Source: Lates calcarifer (lineage: Eukaryota; Chordata; Actinopteri; Centropomidae). Taken from it: DNA of 64,000 nt. The notes under the pieces were generated by a model, which saw nothing but the letters and a program-made list of their open reading frames with translations, was not told the origin of the DNA and ran no database searches. Of this stretch, positions 37,901 through 52,900 are shown piece after piece. Where the stretch lies: positions 26,353,074 to 26,417,073 of the forward strand of contig NC_066842.1 in assembly GCF_001640805.2 (NCBI RefSeq). Reading direction: 5' to 3'. Position 1 is the stretch's first letter. Each line of letters begins with the position of its first letter. A program made the translations under genes and the position numbers.

Positions 37901-40900
37901 TACACATCAGATGTTCATATTAAATGAGGAAAACATTTCAGAGAATGAGGTCAACATCTGGAAAAGTAATCTCAGAATCTGCTGTCTGAGGTAACAGTTA
38001 TAATTCTCCTAGAATCTTTTTTCCAAAATGTAAATGTGTCATTTTAACTTAAATCCAGTTGTTTGAGTCGGTTCAACTGTGTGTCTGTGCTCTTTTCAGA
38101 AATTGTTAACACTACTATTGATGGAATTGCTGTGACAAAGACCAAGTTTGAGCCCACCAAGAAAATGTCAACCTATCTTCTGGCCATCATCATCTCTGAC
38201 TACACACACCTCAGTTATTCACAAGGAGACACTCTGGTAAATGTCTATGACATTACTGATGGTCTATCTTCATCACTTTGATGTTGTGTTGTGGGGGGGT
38301 GGGGGGTTGTGCTTTAGGTAAAGCAAATTGAACACGACATTATGACCTGTCAAACACATCCACCCGTCCATTATCTATACCACTTATCTGTAAGGGTTGC
38401 ACTGGAGCTGGAGCTGGAGCCTGCCTATCAAACACAGATTACATTATGTTTCTACACTGCAGTAAAAGAAGAGTAAAAGAAAACAGATGATGCTCACTGA
38501 GAAAATGTGTTCAAGTTTTTTTTGTGTGAAGTTGGCAGTTCATGCAAAATTTAACTTGCATTTTGCATCAGAAACTAATCAGAAACATGGTGAAAAGAAA
38601 TGTGCAGCTCATTATTCTTCTCACAATGAAATTTCAATTAAATTCAATGCGGATCCTTTCTCTAGTGTTGTTACCAATTCACAGAAATGCAACTAAGTCA
38701 GGAATTGATTTTTTCCAGCCTCTACAGTGGAACAAAGGTTTGTGAGCCACTGCTTTATGGAATACAACTCAAATTTTTCTTAATATTTTATTAGGCCGTC
38801 AGACAATATACAAGACTATTAAACATAAAACAACATAGCAAGTAAGAGACAACATGAGGATATGGTGCAGAGAAAGTATCAAAATTCAGACTATGATTTA
38901 GTCACTGACAGGCCATCTGTGGCAACTGACACACAGTGTCTGAGGTGAGCTGTCCACTCACTGAGCCATTGGCTATTCATTCGACAAGCCTGGTAACCCA
39001 TGCTCTTTACCTGACACCCTGTGGCTATATAACCCACTGCTAATCATTAGCAATCCTAGGCTGGCCACTAGAATCCAAGGCTAGCTACTAGCATTTCTTG
39101 GCTAACCACTTGTCTTGGCAGTATGTAATTCTTAAGGTTAATTTTGAGAGATGTAGGCTAGATCTATTTAACCCTTACATGCAAGCTCGGGTCATTGGTG
39201 ACATGGAACTACATTCCATCCTGTCAAATTCATTCATTCTTTCATTTAAGCCTTCAAATCTGTGCTATTCCTTAAACTACTGGTCTGTAAGAAAATATTC
39301 TGATATTAACATGTCAAAAACCATAACAAGCATTTTCTAATGCTTTCATCTAAAAAGTGTGACTATGCATGAAAAATGTTAAGTGCTTTTTAGGTGACCC
39401 TGAAGGTCAAAACACAAACACAATGATCTTTCAGGAGCATTGTGATATGTTTTGACCGCCCAATCCCCTGGCCCTGCGAGTTGTTTTTCAGGTTTTTCCT
39501 TTAAGTTTATCCTATAAAAATAAGAACACATCACTTTTAAGCATGAGAACACGTGATACAGGTAAGAGTTTCCTGTCGTGTTTTCAGATTCGTATCTGGG
39601 CTCGCAGGACGGCCATCGAGCAGGGACAGGGACATTACGCCCTCAATGTGACTGGACCTGTACTAGATTTCTTCCAGTTGTACTATAACATCTCCTACCC
39701 TCTGAGCAAGTCAGGTGAGTCTAATTGGAGGGAAAGTTCTATTTTTCACCCTTTGCTGAGGTGGGATGTGTTTCTTGCCTTCTGTGATTACCTGCCCTGT
39801 CCCAGTTAGTTACCCTTACCTCCCTTATGGTAGTTGCTGTGATCCCCTCACTCAGTTCATTCATTTTGTTCCTGTTTGTCCTCTACTGTTTACTACCAGC
39901 TTAGAGTCACTTTTTATGTCCCTGCATCATTTCTGTTCATCTTCCTCAGTTTTTAAAGTAGAGTGTAAGTGCAGTCAAATTAACATTTTCCATTGAAGGA
40001 ACCGTGGTCAGTTTGTGGTTGTTGTTTATAAGTTTTCAACCGCAGCCCAGGTATACATAGGCTGCTGGGCTGATTAATGCATGAGGAGCAGGTGGTTAGG
40101 GCTCAGGTGATTACAGGGCTGATGATAAGAGGGAACGGGTGTGTGGATGGGCAGGGCAGTTTGAGGATGTAGAATAATTGAAGAATAATTGCAAGTATGT
40201 GGGTGAAAATCAACATTTTGACTGTTTCTGCTCCTCTGTTTAACTGAGCTCTTCTTTCATTAGCTCTCTGTGCTCTCTCTGTTTGTTAAATGTCTTGCTT
40301 ATTAGTGGTGTCCCTCCCTCTCTCTGTCTCTAAAAGTTTACATGTTCAACATTAAGGTTAAGTGAAACATGAAATTCACCTATTCTGATTTATTTTCATT
40401 ACACAAGAGCTGCTTGTGTCACTCAGCCAACTGTAATAAAGCCCTTCTAATAAAATGGGCCCTGAGGCTTTAGTACTGTTGCAATGGAGGCATATTAATT
40501 GAAAATGGCAAACAAATACCAACGTAACAGGTGTCCAGTTAAATTGGTTACTCCACGCTTCGTAATCAGAACACCTGCAGCTCGTTCATGTTGATTAAAA
40601 TCTATGGAATCCGCAAACTACACAGGCTTCTCCAGTTTATGATCAATACTGAACTGAAGTAAAAAAAAATTAAAGAGCAATGCACCTAAACCTGCTGTCT
40701 GCCTCACAGATCAAATCGCTCTACCAGACTTCTACTTTGGTGCTATGGAGAACTGGGGTTTGGTGACGTACAGAGAGACTAAGCTTCTCTATGACCCTTT
40801 GACCTCCTCCAACAGAAATAAAGAGACCACCGCAACCATCATTGCTCATGAATTAGCACACATGGTGAATTTTTTAAAATTTATTTATTGACTTATTTGA

Positions 40901-43900
40901 TATTATTTGGATTGCTTTAATGATTGAAAAGTCAACAAATGTCATCTGTGGTGCAGTGGTTTGGTAACCTGGTGACCTTGCAGTGGTGGAATGAGGTCTG
41001 GCTGAATGAGGGCTTTGCTTCATATGTGTCGTACTTGGGAGCAGACCACGCTGAACCCGCATGGAACGTGGTGAGAACACACTGCTCCATGTATTTAGTC
41101 ACAACACTCTCTACCCTCTTAACAACACTTTTCACATGGTATGACAGATTCTTATACCTTTCTGTGTGTTTCCTTCAGAAAGACTTGATAATACTTGATG
41201 AGGTCCACAGAGTGTTTGCAGTCGATGCCTTGACTTCCTCTCATCCTTTGTCTTCTAAAGAAGACAGTATCATCCTCCCAGACCAGATTAGTGAGCAGTT
41301 TGATGTCATCTCATACAGTAAGGTACACAGAGCATATTATATGTACAGTATAACACATTATAGCATGAAGAATTCAGACACAGTATACAACAAAAGCCAG
41401 AAAAGCAACATTTAATCACTGCGATTACTGGCATTTCTTCAACTGCTGTACATTATATTGTACATATATTGTGTTAAACTGATTGATTGACAGATTAATT
41501 AATTAATTTCTCTCTCTGTGTATCTGTGGCTCCTCAGGGTGCAGCAGTGCTGAGGATGCTGTCTGATTTTTTGTCAGAGCCAGTCTTTGTCCAGGGACTC
41601 AGTGTATGTTCATTTGGCATAACTACTGTACAGTTAACATAACATACTATACAGTTTGGTGTGATAAAATAAGTTGTGTAGATGAATTACTGTATTAACT
41701 ATCATTCAGCCATAGTAATGAAACATTTCCTTTCCCCCTTTCCTTTTGTCTCTAGAGATACCTCAGTCACTTTGCTTATAGTAACACAGTAGGGAATGAC
41801 TTATGGAACCATCTACAAATGGTAAGATGGAAGGTTGCTGATTTTTATTTCCAATAATGTTACTAGAAGGTCACAGATTTTGTATTACATTTAACTACTA
41901 TTGCATATGATGCTTTGTTAAAGCCTTGTAGAAACACCATTAGTTTAGGTGATAAGATGTCAGATGTCAGAGCTGATCAGCTAAATCATCTGCATGTAAT
42001 AATATATGTTTTTAAACATCATCAGAGAGTATTATACAAGTTAAATGGTGAGTCTGGGCGGCTGTGGTTTTCTTTCTAAGTGACACAGACACAGGGCACC
42101 TGTTGATGATATTAAAGGGGATGAGAGGAGCTCATGTAATTGGTCAATATTGAAGCTTGACCCAGCTCCACCTGTTGGTGCTGTAGTCTTCATACCAATA
42201 ATGTTTTCAGCCTTTCATCCATGTTGCTCGTAGCTGCACCTGGTTTGGATCCATCACTGTGGTCACCAGAGTGCAAAGATGTGGTCAGCTCAGTATGATC
42301 TGAATCTGTATGTTGTTTTTGACATATTCATGCAGTGTATTATATAATAAAAATGCCCTAAACCAGACAAATGTTGATGATGTTGGACTTTTTAAATAAT
42401 TATTTTCTTTTTAAATAGATACTTTCTGTAACCTTTGTCAACAGGCAGTGGAAGCCAATAATGTTTCACTTCCTCGTCCAGTTAATGACATCATGAACTG
42501 CTGGGTGCTCCAGATGGGCTTCCCTGTGGTTACCATAGATACTACCACTGGAAAGGTTTCCCAGAAGTACTTTCTGCTGGATCCAGAGTCTAATATCAAA
42601 GTCAAATCACCTTACAAGTATGCAACACTCTAAAATTTCACTACAGAATATGTGTAACTGCAGGGCTTATAACTCAAGTGACTGAGTGAGTGACTCAAAC
42701 TAACTTTAATTTAATTTTAATGTAACCATCATACGTAGATGCTGTAAAACAGCTGATTTGATGTATGTGACAATACACAGAAATAACCATTTGTTTTTTC
42801 TTCATCATGAATAAACACTTCATGTATGGCTTCCCCCAGCTATGAGTGGCTAATTCCTGTTAGGTGGATGAAGTCTGGTGAGGTCCAGAGAGATATCTGG
42901 TGGCTGATGGAAAAGGAAGGTGTGTAATAATGTTAAAGCGATATGTAATGCTGATAAAAACGTGTGTAATTAACTGTAAAACTAATAAAACAAAATAAGC
43001 ACCAGTGTGTTACACAATCACACAATTTGCTAAACACTGTAATTCAAATGACTAAATTACTTGCACATATGATTTCAGGTTTCACATCAGGTTAACTATT
43101 AATCAAGTTTTTTAAAAGATCGTTTATGTTTGCCTTTCTTGTCTTCTATCAGCTGTAAACTTGGAGATGTGCAATGATAGTTTGTGGGTTCTGGCCAACA
43201 TTAATATAACTGGATATTACAGAGTGAACTATGACCATGGAAACTGGGAACGCCTCATCACTCAGCTTAACTCAGAACACCAGGTACACAGGCTCAGAAA
43301 TGTTTCAGATTTTACTGTCTGATGGAGGCAGGACCGTGTGTTCCTCAGGTTTAGTTTTTCTTCCTGCCCTCTTTAGCTTTTCCTCCATTGTTTTTTTTTT
43401 CAGAGAGAGTATATTCAGAGATGTATAATAACTGTTTGTATTTCGTATCCCGTTTGCCATAGGTTATACCGGTGATAAACAGAGCCCAGCTTATGGATGA
43501 TGCTTTCAATCTGGCCAGGTAGGTCAGTTTAGTGTCTGAGTCAGAACAAACATAAAACCAAGAGACATACTTCTTTCACCATGGTGAAACACAGAAAGGA
43601 CCTGGTATCAAGTATACCCACCCTACGAAAAGGAAAAAATTGGGGATTATGAGCAAAGCAATTAGAAAAGATTTACTGAATACTGACTCACTCCTATTTT
43701 GAGAGAGTGACTAGTAGTGGGTCTAAAGTGAAATTTTAGCATAAAGGTCCTGGATGAGGTCAGTGGGTAAAATCAAGGCCCCTATGAGCCTGAATGTGCT
43801 GAACAAATTTCATGGCAGTCTGATGTATCTTGTATTGAAACCATGAAAAATAACAGAGTTAGCTGTTTAAACAAATGCCCAAAATGATGTCGAAGTTCAA

Positions 43901-46900
43901 GCCCTCTAGCAGCCACAGGAATCATGACTCTCATCTATACTAAGCAAAAGGAGAAAAGGTCCCCTAACCTAAATTAAGTAGTAACTGTAACCTAAACCAC
44001 ACTAGAATAAAAGCTCAGTGTAAATTACCACTTTCTTTCCTATTATTTTACTGCTCATTGTGCAGAAATACAGACAAAGCAGTACATTGTTAATGACTAG
44101 GTTCTGTACAGCCTTTTGTCTTTCACACTACAGTGTGTGTGTATTGCCAACACTTACTCCTGACTGGTGATCTGTCCTGGGTGTACCCCGCCTCTACCCC
44201 AACCCTTAACGGATAAGTAGTATTGATAATGGATGGATATCTAACCTAAGTCATGTGTATCTCTTCTCTTTGCAGGGCTCAGCTGGTCTCCACTACTCTC
44301 GCTCTGAAGACAACCTCCTACTTGTTGATGGAGACAGAGTACATACCCTGGCAATCTGCTCTGGATAATCTACACTATTACTACCTTATGCTGGACTGTA
44401 CTGAAGTCTATCAGCCTATGCAGGTACACCACAGTACCAGAGTCAGTGACCAAGATTTGCTATTGTATGATTTTAGTGTCTCAAGCCAAGAGCATGGATC
44501 CTTCAAATGGCTCACTCGTGTGTTCATTTACAAAACCATGATTAGTCAGTTAATCATGGTAAAAGGCAAAGCAGTGTCTACAAATAAACCAGCATTCTCT
44601 ACTCATCTCTGCATAATACTTTCAGGACTACATAAAGAAGCTGGTGACTCCCCTCTTCCTGTACTTCAAGAACATGACATCAAACTGGACCCATATTCCT
44701 GACAGACTCACTGACCAGTGAGTATATACTTACACACAACACTGAAAAGTCTATAAAAGAAAAAGAACAAGACATTACAGAGGCAATGTTGAGACATTGT
44801 TTTTAATCCTGTTTTATCACTTTGGGCTACATCTTTTCATGAAAGGTGATACACAAATAAGATTCTAAGCAAAGTCAGTATTATTATTTTCATTATTATT
44901 GTCATTTTTGTTGTTAACCTGATGGTAGGATGACTGATCACACTCATCAACACAACGTTTGTGGCACACAAACTGATGGGGATTCATTCCCCGGCATGGT
45001 CAACTTTTACCACTGCTTTCTTCCTCAAGCTGCTCAATTCATGCAGCCTGTATGAGGCCCTGAAAGCCAACACACTGTGGACTACTGTGTGTTTGTGTAC
45101 TGTGTGGTACACCATAAGCCACTGACATTTGTCATTGCCAGGGGGGCCGAGCTGTGGTCTGCAGCAATATCGCTTCTACATCTGGGACTTTATTACAGAC
45201 ATAGAGCATGTTGCTGGTAAAGCCAACCTTGTCTGCAACTGTGGGGCCCCTACACCCAGGACTTGACTATGGCTGTATGTTAGCTGACCAGGCCCCTGAC
45301 CCAGGCATTCAGACTTTCAGTATAACTGTCACAGGGCTGCAGTTAGAGGAGATGGTTTTCGATGACACTGGCACCATGCTACTTTGTGACATTGCCACAG
45401 GTCACCACCAGCCCATCATTCCTACTGGATGCAGGCATTTATTTAGTCAAAGACAGAAAATTGTCTGCCTCTGCTTTCCTAAAATTTCTGAATATAAATC
45501 TAATTACTATGTTTTAAATGCATATGTTAAATCTTAAATCAGTACAGTGGGAAAATTTTAGTCAAGTCAATTTTATTTACATAGCAACAATGGTAGCAGT
45601 GTGTTGAGCAGGATTGTTGGAGCAGCAGGCAGCTTGTCATCACAGATCAGACTCTTTGGGTCCAGAGGGAGAAATATGTTCAGAAAGTGACAGAAGAGGA
45701 GAGAGACAAAAGTGGAGAGAAAAAATTTGGAGAGACCACTTTTTGCCTTTAAAATAGAACCAATTCCCTGAGATACAGCACTGTGCAAAAGTTTTAGGCA
45801 GTAAAGGTAAAGGGAGGGTGCTGTCAAAAAATAATCCAATGATTAATTTAAATTAATCAATTAGCCTTGTGCACAGTGGATCAAACTGAAAAAAAAAATC
45901 AGATCAGTATTTCCTATTATACCCCCAAAATAGCTCTAGTTCTCCTCAGTACACCTGTACTAACAGATAAGGATGACATTTTTAGCCCCCCTATGAAAAT
46001 TTCATTGTTTTAAAAGTGTTTCCCAAGTGCTGTTAAACAGAGTAAAGAATTTTTAACACAGCTTTTTCAAATATCCTAGTTTTATTTTGAATGCTTACAT
46101 TATTTTAATTTGCACACAGAGATGAAATTATTCCCCAAAAACCAAAAGATATTATGGTCAAAATTATTAGCTCACCCTATGCTAATAGTCAATTGTTGCT
46201 GGATAACAGCCTGAAAGTCTCTGACTTGTCTCCTGAGGAATCCCAGCCCATTCTTCTTTGGCAAATCTCTCAAGCTCCTCCATATTTGATGGCCTTCTGG
46301 CATGGACCTTCATCATGGACCTTCAATGGGATTCAAGTCAGGGCTTTGTGCAGGCCAATCAATAACATTTACTTTGGTCCTCTGGAAGTAGTTCTTCACC
46401 AAGAGCGATGTATGTTTTGGGTCGTTGTCATGTTGGAAGACAAAGCGATGACCCAGACACAGTTTTGCTGCTGACTGCTTAAGGTTTTCTTTCAGTATCT
46501 TCACATACCCTTGTTTCTCCACGATTACGTTGATGAGATTCCCAGTTCCAGACGCATTGAAGGATCCTCACACCATAATACTCCCACCACTGTGTTTCAC
46601 TGTGGGGACAGTGTTCTTTGGGTTATACGCCTCTCCCTTCTTTCTCCAAACATAAGCAACATCTCTATGGTCAAAGAGCTCTAGTTTTGTCTCATCTGAC
46701 CAAAGGACATGCTTCCAATATGCATAATCTTTCTCCAGGTTGTCTTTAACACAATTCAGTCTGGCTTGAAGGTGTCTCTCCTGCAGAGTTTTTCTTGGTC
46801 TGCAACCTCGCAGTCCATGCCTGTGCAGAGCTCTAGTCATTGTCTTCTACAATTCCCGACTTGGCTAAGCCATTCACTAGTGTCTTGGCAGTTGTTCTGG

Positions 46901-49900
46901 GGTCTTTAGACACTTCTCTCACTAGTTTTCTTTCCAGGGTCTTTGAAATCTTTCACTTCCTACCTCTGTCAGGCTTGTTCTGTACTGTGTGGCTCTCTTT
47001 GGATTTCTTGATAATACTTCTCACTCCAGTTCTTGACACTTGGAAATGCTGTGATAACTTTGTATATCATTCTCCTGGTTTGTGAGCATCAACAATTCTT
47101 TTTCTCAAGTCTAAACTGATTTCTTTTGTTTTTGGCATGATGCTTTCTCAAGTGACAGCTCAAACCTTTTCAAAAGTTTTTATACTGCATGAAAATTGGG
47201 AGATAACCCTCAGTTTTAATGTGATTTTACAAGCTTTGAGCATTACAAAGTTAAAGCACATCATTGCACAACACTGGCTCAATAAAAAGGTAAATTCTTA
47301 AGGGGGGTAATAATATTGACCCTGGTAATTTTTGTCTTTTCTGAAATAGTTTTGATATTGTGTGCAAATAGAAATAATTTATGCTTTCTAAAGAAAACTA
47401 GTATGTTGGAAACTCCTTGCTGTGTTAAAAAAGCACTTAGGAAAATTTTGAAAAAAACTTTAAATTTCATAGGGGGGCTAATAATTTTGTCCTCAACTGT
47501 AGGCAGTTTGTTCCAGCATCTTGGAGAAGTTGCCTATCTTCTTCTGTAGATTCAGGCTGTCTCAGTGTCCTCTGTCTCTTCATATGATCCCAGACTGACT
47601 CTGTGATGTTGAGATCAGGCACTACTGCGGATTCCTTGTTCTTATCTCTAAGGACAGTTCTTTAAGATGCTGACTGTGTTTGGACTAATTGTCCTACTGC
47701 AGATTTAATCTGGGACTGATCAGACACCTCTGTGATGGTACTGATGAAGGATAAGAGTAAAAACATCTCAAGTACCTAAAACTTTTGCACAATACTGTAC
47801 ACTTGGACATGGTTTTTCATTCATACTTCGCAGGTAGGTTGTTCCTTGGAGAAGTTGGCACAGCTCTTCAGTGGATTTACTCTGTTCTGGCTCTCAGTGG
47901 TCATTGTTACTGCTGTCTACATCCCGCCAGATGCTAACATTAGTTCAGTGCTAAGCCACCTTCAAGACATCATAAATAAACAACAGAGGAATCATCCTGA
48001 CGGCGTCCACATCATCGCAGGGGATTTTAACCAAGCATGCTTAAGGACTGTACTCCCCAAATTCCACCAGCATGTCAAATGTCCAAGCAGGAGGGAAAGG
48101 ACACTTGATCATGTATATTCTGACATTAAGCATGCTTATAGAGCGACCCCCCTCCCCCACCTAGGACAATCCGACCATCTCTCACTGCTCCTCATCCCGG
48201 CCTACACCCCCCTCAGAAAGCAATCAAAACCAAGCACCCAAACCATCAAAACCTGGCCTAAAATGCTCTCCTCCAGCTACAGGACTGCTTTGTGTGCACA
48301 GAATGGAACATCTTCGAACATCAGGACCTTGAGACACACACAGAGACTGTCCTTTTCTACATCAAGTGCTGTGTAGAAAACATGACAGTCAACAAACGCA
48401 TCCAGGTTTTTCCAAACAGGAAACCCTGGATGACAAGTGAAGTCCAGGCCCTGATCAGAGAGCGCAACTCAGCCTTCAGGACAAGGGACAGCTCACTGTA
48501 CAGCACTGCCAGAGCCAACCTGAGGAGAGGCATCCAACAGGCAATGGAGGCCTACAAGAAGAAGACAGAGGGCTATCTGATGGAAAACAACCCACAACAG
48601 ATGTGGAGGGGTTTCCAGACCTTAACCAATTACAGAGGCCAGAGCCCCACATCCTCCAGCAACAGCAGCAGCAGTACACTGGCAGAGGAGCTTAACAACT
48701 TCTTTGCCCGCTTTGAGTCCACCACACACCAGCAAACACTTCCTCGAAAGTCATCTCGAAAACCGAAAGAGCTATGTGAGGATGCTTTTTGTGAATTACA
48801 GCTCAGCGTTCAACACAATCATTCCAGACATTTTAATCACCAAACTGCTGCAACGACAGATCCCCCTCCCCATCTGCATCTGGATTAAACACTTCCTCAC
48901 ACACCACCTACAATCTGTCAGACTCGGCCCCCACCTCTTCTCAACACTCACACTCAGCACTGGCTCCCCTCAGGGCTGCGTGCTGAGCCCCCTACTGTAT
49001 GCCCTGTATACCTATGACTGCACGCCAACCCACCATCAAGTATGCAGATGATACCACCGCGGTTGGGCTCATCTCTGATGGAGATGAGATGGTATATAGG
49101 GCTGAGGTAGAGAAACTGTCCCTCTGGTGCTCAGCAAACAACCTGACACTTAATGTCCAGAAAACAAAAAAACTCATCATGGATTTCAGGAAGGACAGAC
49201 AAGACCACACCCTCGTATTGTGTGTGAAAAGTAACTTAACACAAGTGAAGATTGTCTGTGTCTTAATCAGTTTGGACAGACAATCAAACAATGATTCTCT
49301 GTCTTTCTACTTTTAACCATTCTAGCAGTGTGGCTCTAGGGATGGTAATGTAAGTCAGTTGGTCTGTGGGTCAGTGGGTTGGTCCCCCATTTTTTCCCTG
49401 ACTGAAATATCTCAACAGTTATTAGGTGGATGGATACAAATATATTTTGTACTGATATTCATGGTCCACACCGGATGAATCCAAGTGATTTGATGATCCC
49501 CTGAGTTTTCAAGTGTTGTAGATGCACCAGCCTTTAACCTTTTAACATGTTTGTCACTTCCTGCAGGTATAACCAGGTGAATGCTATCCGTATGGCCTGC
49601 AGGACCGGAGTAACAGAATGCCAGGACTTGACCACTACATGGTTCAAACAATGGATGGACAGCCCTCAAGAAAATCTGTTGGTCTATTTTATATATCATT
49701 TGACTGTTGATTTTTAAATGGCACATACTATGCCAATTATAATAATTATGCCAGGTTCATATTCTCTGTCAGAGATCTCCTAGAAAATGCAAATATGCTA
49801 TGATGTTCATAACCTAGGCCAGTCTGATTGGTAAGCTCATGAAGTTTTATCCTCACGTCAAAGTCATCAGTGGCTCTGAGCTAAAATGTTTGGTATCAGT

Positions 49901-52900
49901 GACTTGATGAGATAACATTGTGCTAGAGAACAATACACCTTGGCAATGCAAGAAAACCATGATGATACAAATGACTGAGCTGCCTCCAACCAGTAGTGTC
50001 ACTTAGATATTTAGATAGTTTAGCAGTAGATATTTGCTCACATTTGAGGTCTAGAAGCCTTAATGTATGGATGTATGTCAGAATCCAAGTCAAATTAGCA
50101 ATGGTACTCCAACTAGACAATACCTTCATTTGCTATTGTTATGATTCAGTCTGTAGGTGTGGTTTGGGTTAAGTTGTAGGGACCTACTGATACATACAAC
50201 TCTGCCATCCCTGGGGAACACGAACACCATACTGGGTGAGTCTGAACACACAACCCCCTCCAGTTAGGAAAGTCATACACTTGATCACCCAGGTAAGAAC
50301 AGGCCAACATGTTCACATCTCTACAACACGTATGGCCAAGTGTTGGGTGTTGTTAGGTGTTGGGCTAGTCTTAGAAGGAGGGATTATGTCATCGAGGCTA
50401 GGTTAGCTTAGCACTGTAACAAATTGGGGACTCGTCTGGCATCTGCAAGTATTGTTCGCATGTTTTATTCCGTTGTGGTGTGTGCTTAGGTTGAGGTCTC
50501 AACAATCAAGGTGATTGTATGCTGTTAGCTCAGTAAGGCTAAGCTACCCGTGTGTGTTTGTGCATTGTGCATTTTGCTCAGTGTTCTATCACTGTGTGCA
50601 GTGGTGTAGTGGGGATTTTTTGAGTGGGGAGGACACTGTTTTTATGGCATTGTCCAAAGGAATACCACACACACGCTCATACAAAAGGCTTAAAAGCTTG
50701 CCAGGTAAGGATGGGAAACTATAACTAATCAATTGCAAAAATCAACACCACCAGCAACAATTATAATGTGTGCTGCATTGCTTCTTTCTCAAAACCACAT
50801 ATCATAGACCTAGATTCACACATAATCTGGGTCGTTCTCCCATTCCATCAATGAACCGAATGCTATGGTTGATCAGTTTGCCGTGGCACTGGCATAAATG
50901 CCAAGTCTAAAATGAATTGCTTTGGAATCAGTCGCTTTAAAAGACCTTCATACAGGTTCCTATCAGAGACCGATTGTTTCTAATCTGTTTTTGCAAAGGT
51001 AAAATGAGCACATAATGATTCAAAATTATGCCAAACAGTAGACACTGTGTAAAAGAAGCTAGCCACCCATCTCTTATTTAATATACAGCCAATTTTTCCC
51101 ACTTGCTGTTGCAATTCGACAGCATACTCTCAGCTCTCTTTGGTTTTGGGGTGATTGACTGTCAAAGTGGTTTACACCACTGATGTCCAACACAGCGTCA
51201 CCCACTGCAAGCTCTAGCCAATGACTTAGGCAATACCAAGTCAAAATATTGGGATATTGCTCTGACAGTTGTTTTGCTATGCCAAATCTTCCCCCCACGC
51301 TTGCACCATCACTTGCAAACGCAACGAAATGCTTCCTCAAGTATGCGTCATCAAAGCCATGTGATTCGAGGCATTTCAACAGGTACTGTAGTATCAGAAG
51401 AGTTCAGAAGTTCAATCAATCAAGAAACATGAAATGTGGATCACAGTTCTTGTCTGTTTGATATTTGAGGTACACAATTTGTGTGGTTGTAGATCCCAGG
51501 CTAGTCAATTTGTCAATGAGAATAGAAATTTTACCCTCTATGGCTTGGATTTTTTGGCAGGGTATTTTTTCCCATCTGTGAAACAATATGATCAGTTATC
51601 TACGCAATGCTGTAACGGAAGTGCAAATCAATTCCAGTGTCAAACCCATTCTCATGTTGTAAATCCAGTAGTTCATGATGATCAGAAAATGGCCTGTTAT
51701 TCAGTGCAATATGAATAACTATTATTATTAGGGACCAAGCAGTTTGCGCGAAGGCCGTATTGTAATTGTAAGAATTATTCTTGTGATGCTAAAATCACAT
51801 TTTTGAGGGCCTAAACATGCTCAAAAACTCACAAAACTTTGCACACGCATCAGACCTGGTGAAAATTGACATCTGATAGTCTTGTTCATTGGCACCATAA
51901 AATGGCTCCACGAAATTCAGGAGGCATGATGTAACATGCTGAGACACACTAAAAAGTCTCGAGTTGTGTGTAAGTTGCTGTAACTCAGCCATGCTTTGTT
52001 CACTCACCCCCAAATTTCACAGCAGTGATAAGGGTCCCAACATGAACACACCCACATGTCAATATTTACAAAAAATTATAGCGCCACCTACTGGGCACAG
52101 GAAATGAAATGCTTTTAGACTTTGATGTGATCCACTTTAGACTTGGTCAGGAAAGCCTTAAGGACTTCATGATGGCTTATTGTGAAAATTTTGATGTTCC
52201 GCTAAAGGGTGTGTCTGTGGTGCCGTGGTGAATTTCGATGCTTCGCCACTAAGGAATCTGATGTAACTCATGCATACTTTGTCTGATCTGAATTTTACAG
52301 GTTTGACAACAGACCTGTCCTGAACACATCTACATTCAAATATACAGATAAAATCATAGCACCACCTACTGGAAACAGGAAATGATGTGTTTTATCTAAG
52401 TAGGTTGAGCTGATTCACCTCAAATGTGGTCAGAGAAGCATTAAGATTATAATGGTGCTGAATTGTGAAAACTGTGAGTCTTCATGGGACACCTGTGCTG
52501 TGTCGCCATGGCAATTTTCAATGCTTCACCGTTAAACAGGAAGTTGTTGTAATTCCTGTATGCACTGTCCTATCGACCCCAAACTTCACATTTTCTAGCT
52601 ATCATGGCCTGTAAACATCTACATGCCAATATTCAGGTATAATCATAGCACCACCTATTGGCTACAGGAAATAGTGTGTTTCATCCAAGTGGGTTGATCT
52701 GATTCACCTCAAATGTGGTCAGACAATCATTAAGATTATAATGGTGACTGAGAGTCTGCATGGGATGCCCTTGCTGTGTCGCCATGGCGAATTTCGATTC
52801 TTCGCTGTTAAACAGGAAGTTGTTGTAAGTCCCGCATGCACTGTTCAATCTACCCCAAACTTGACATGTTTGCTAAGTGTCATGGCCTGAACACATCTGC

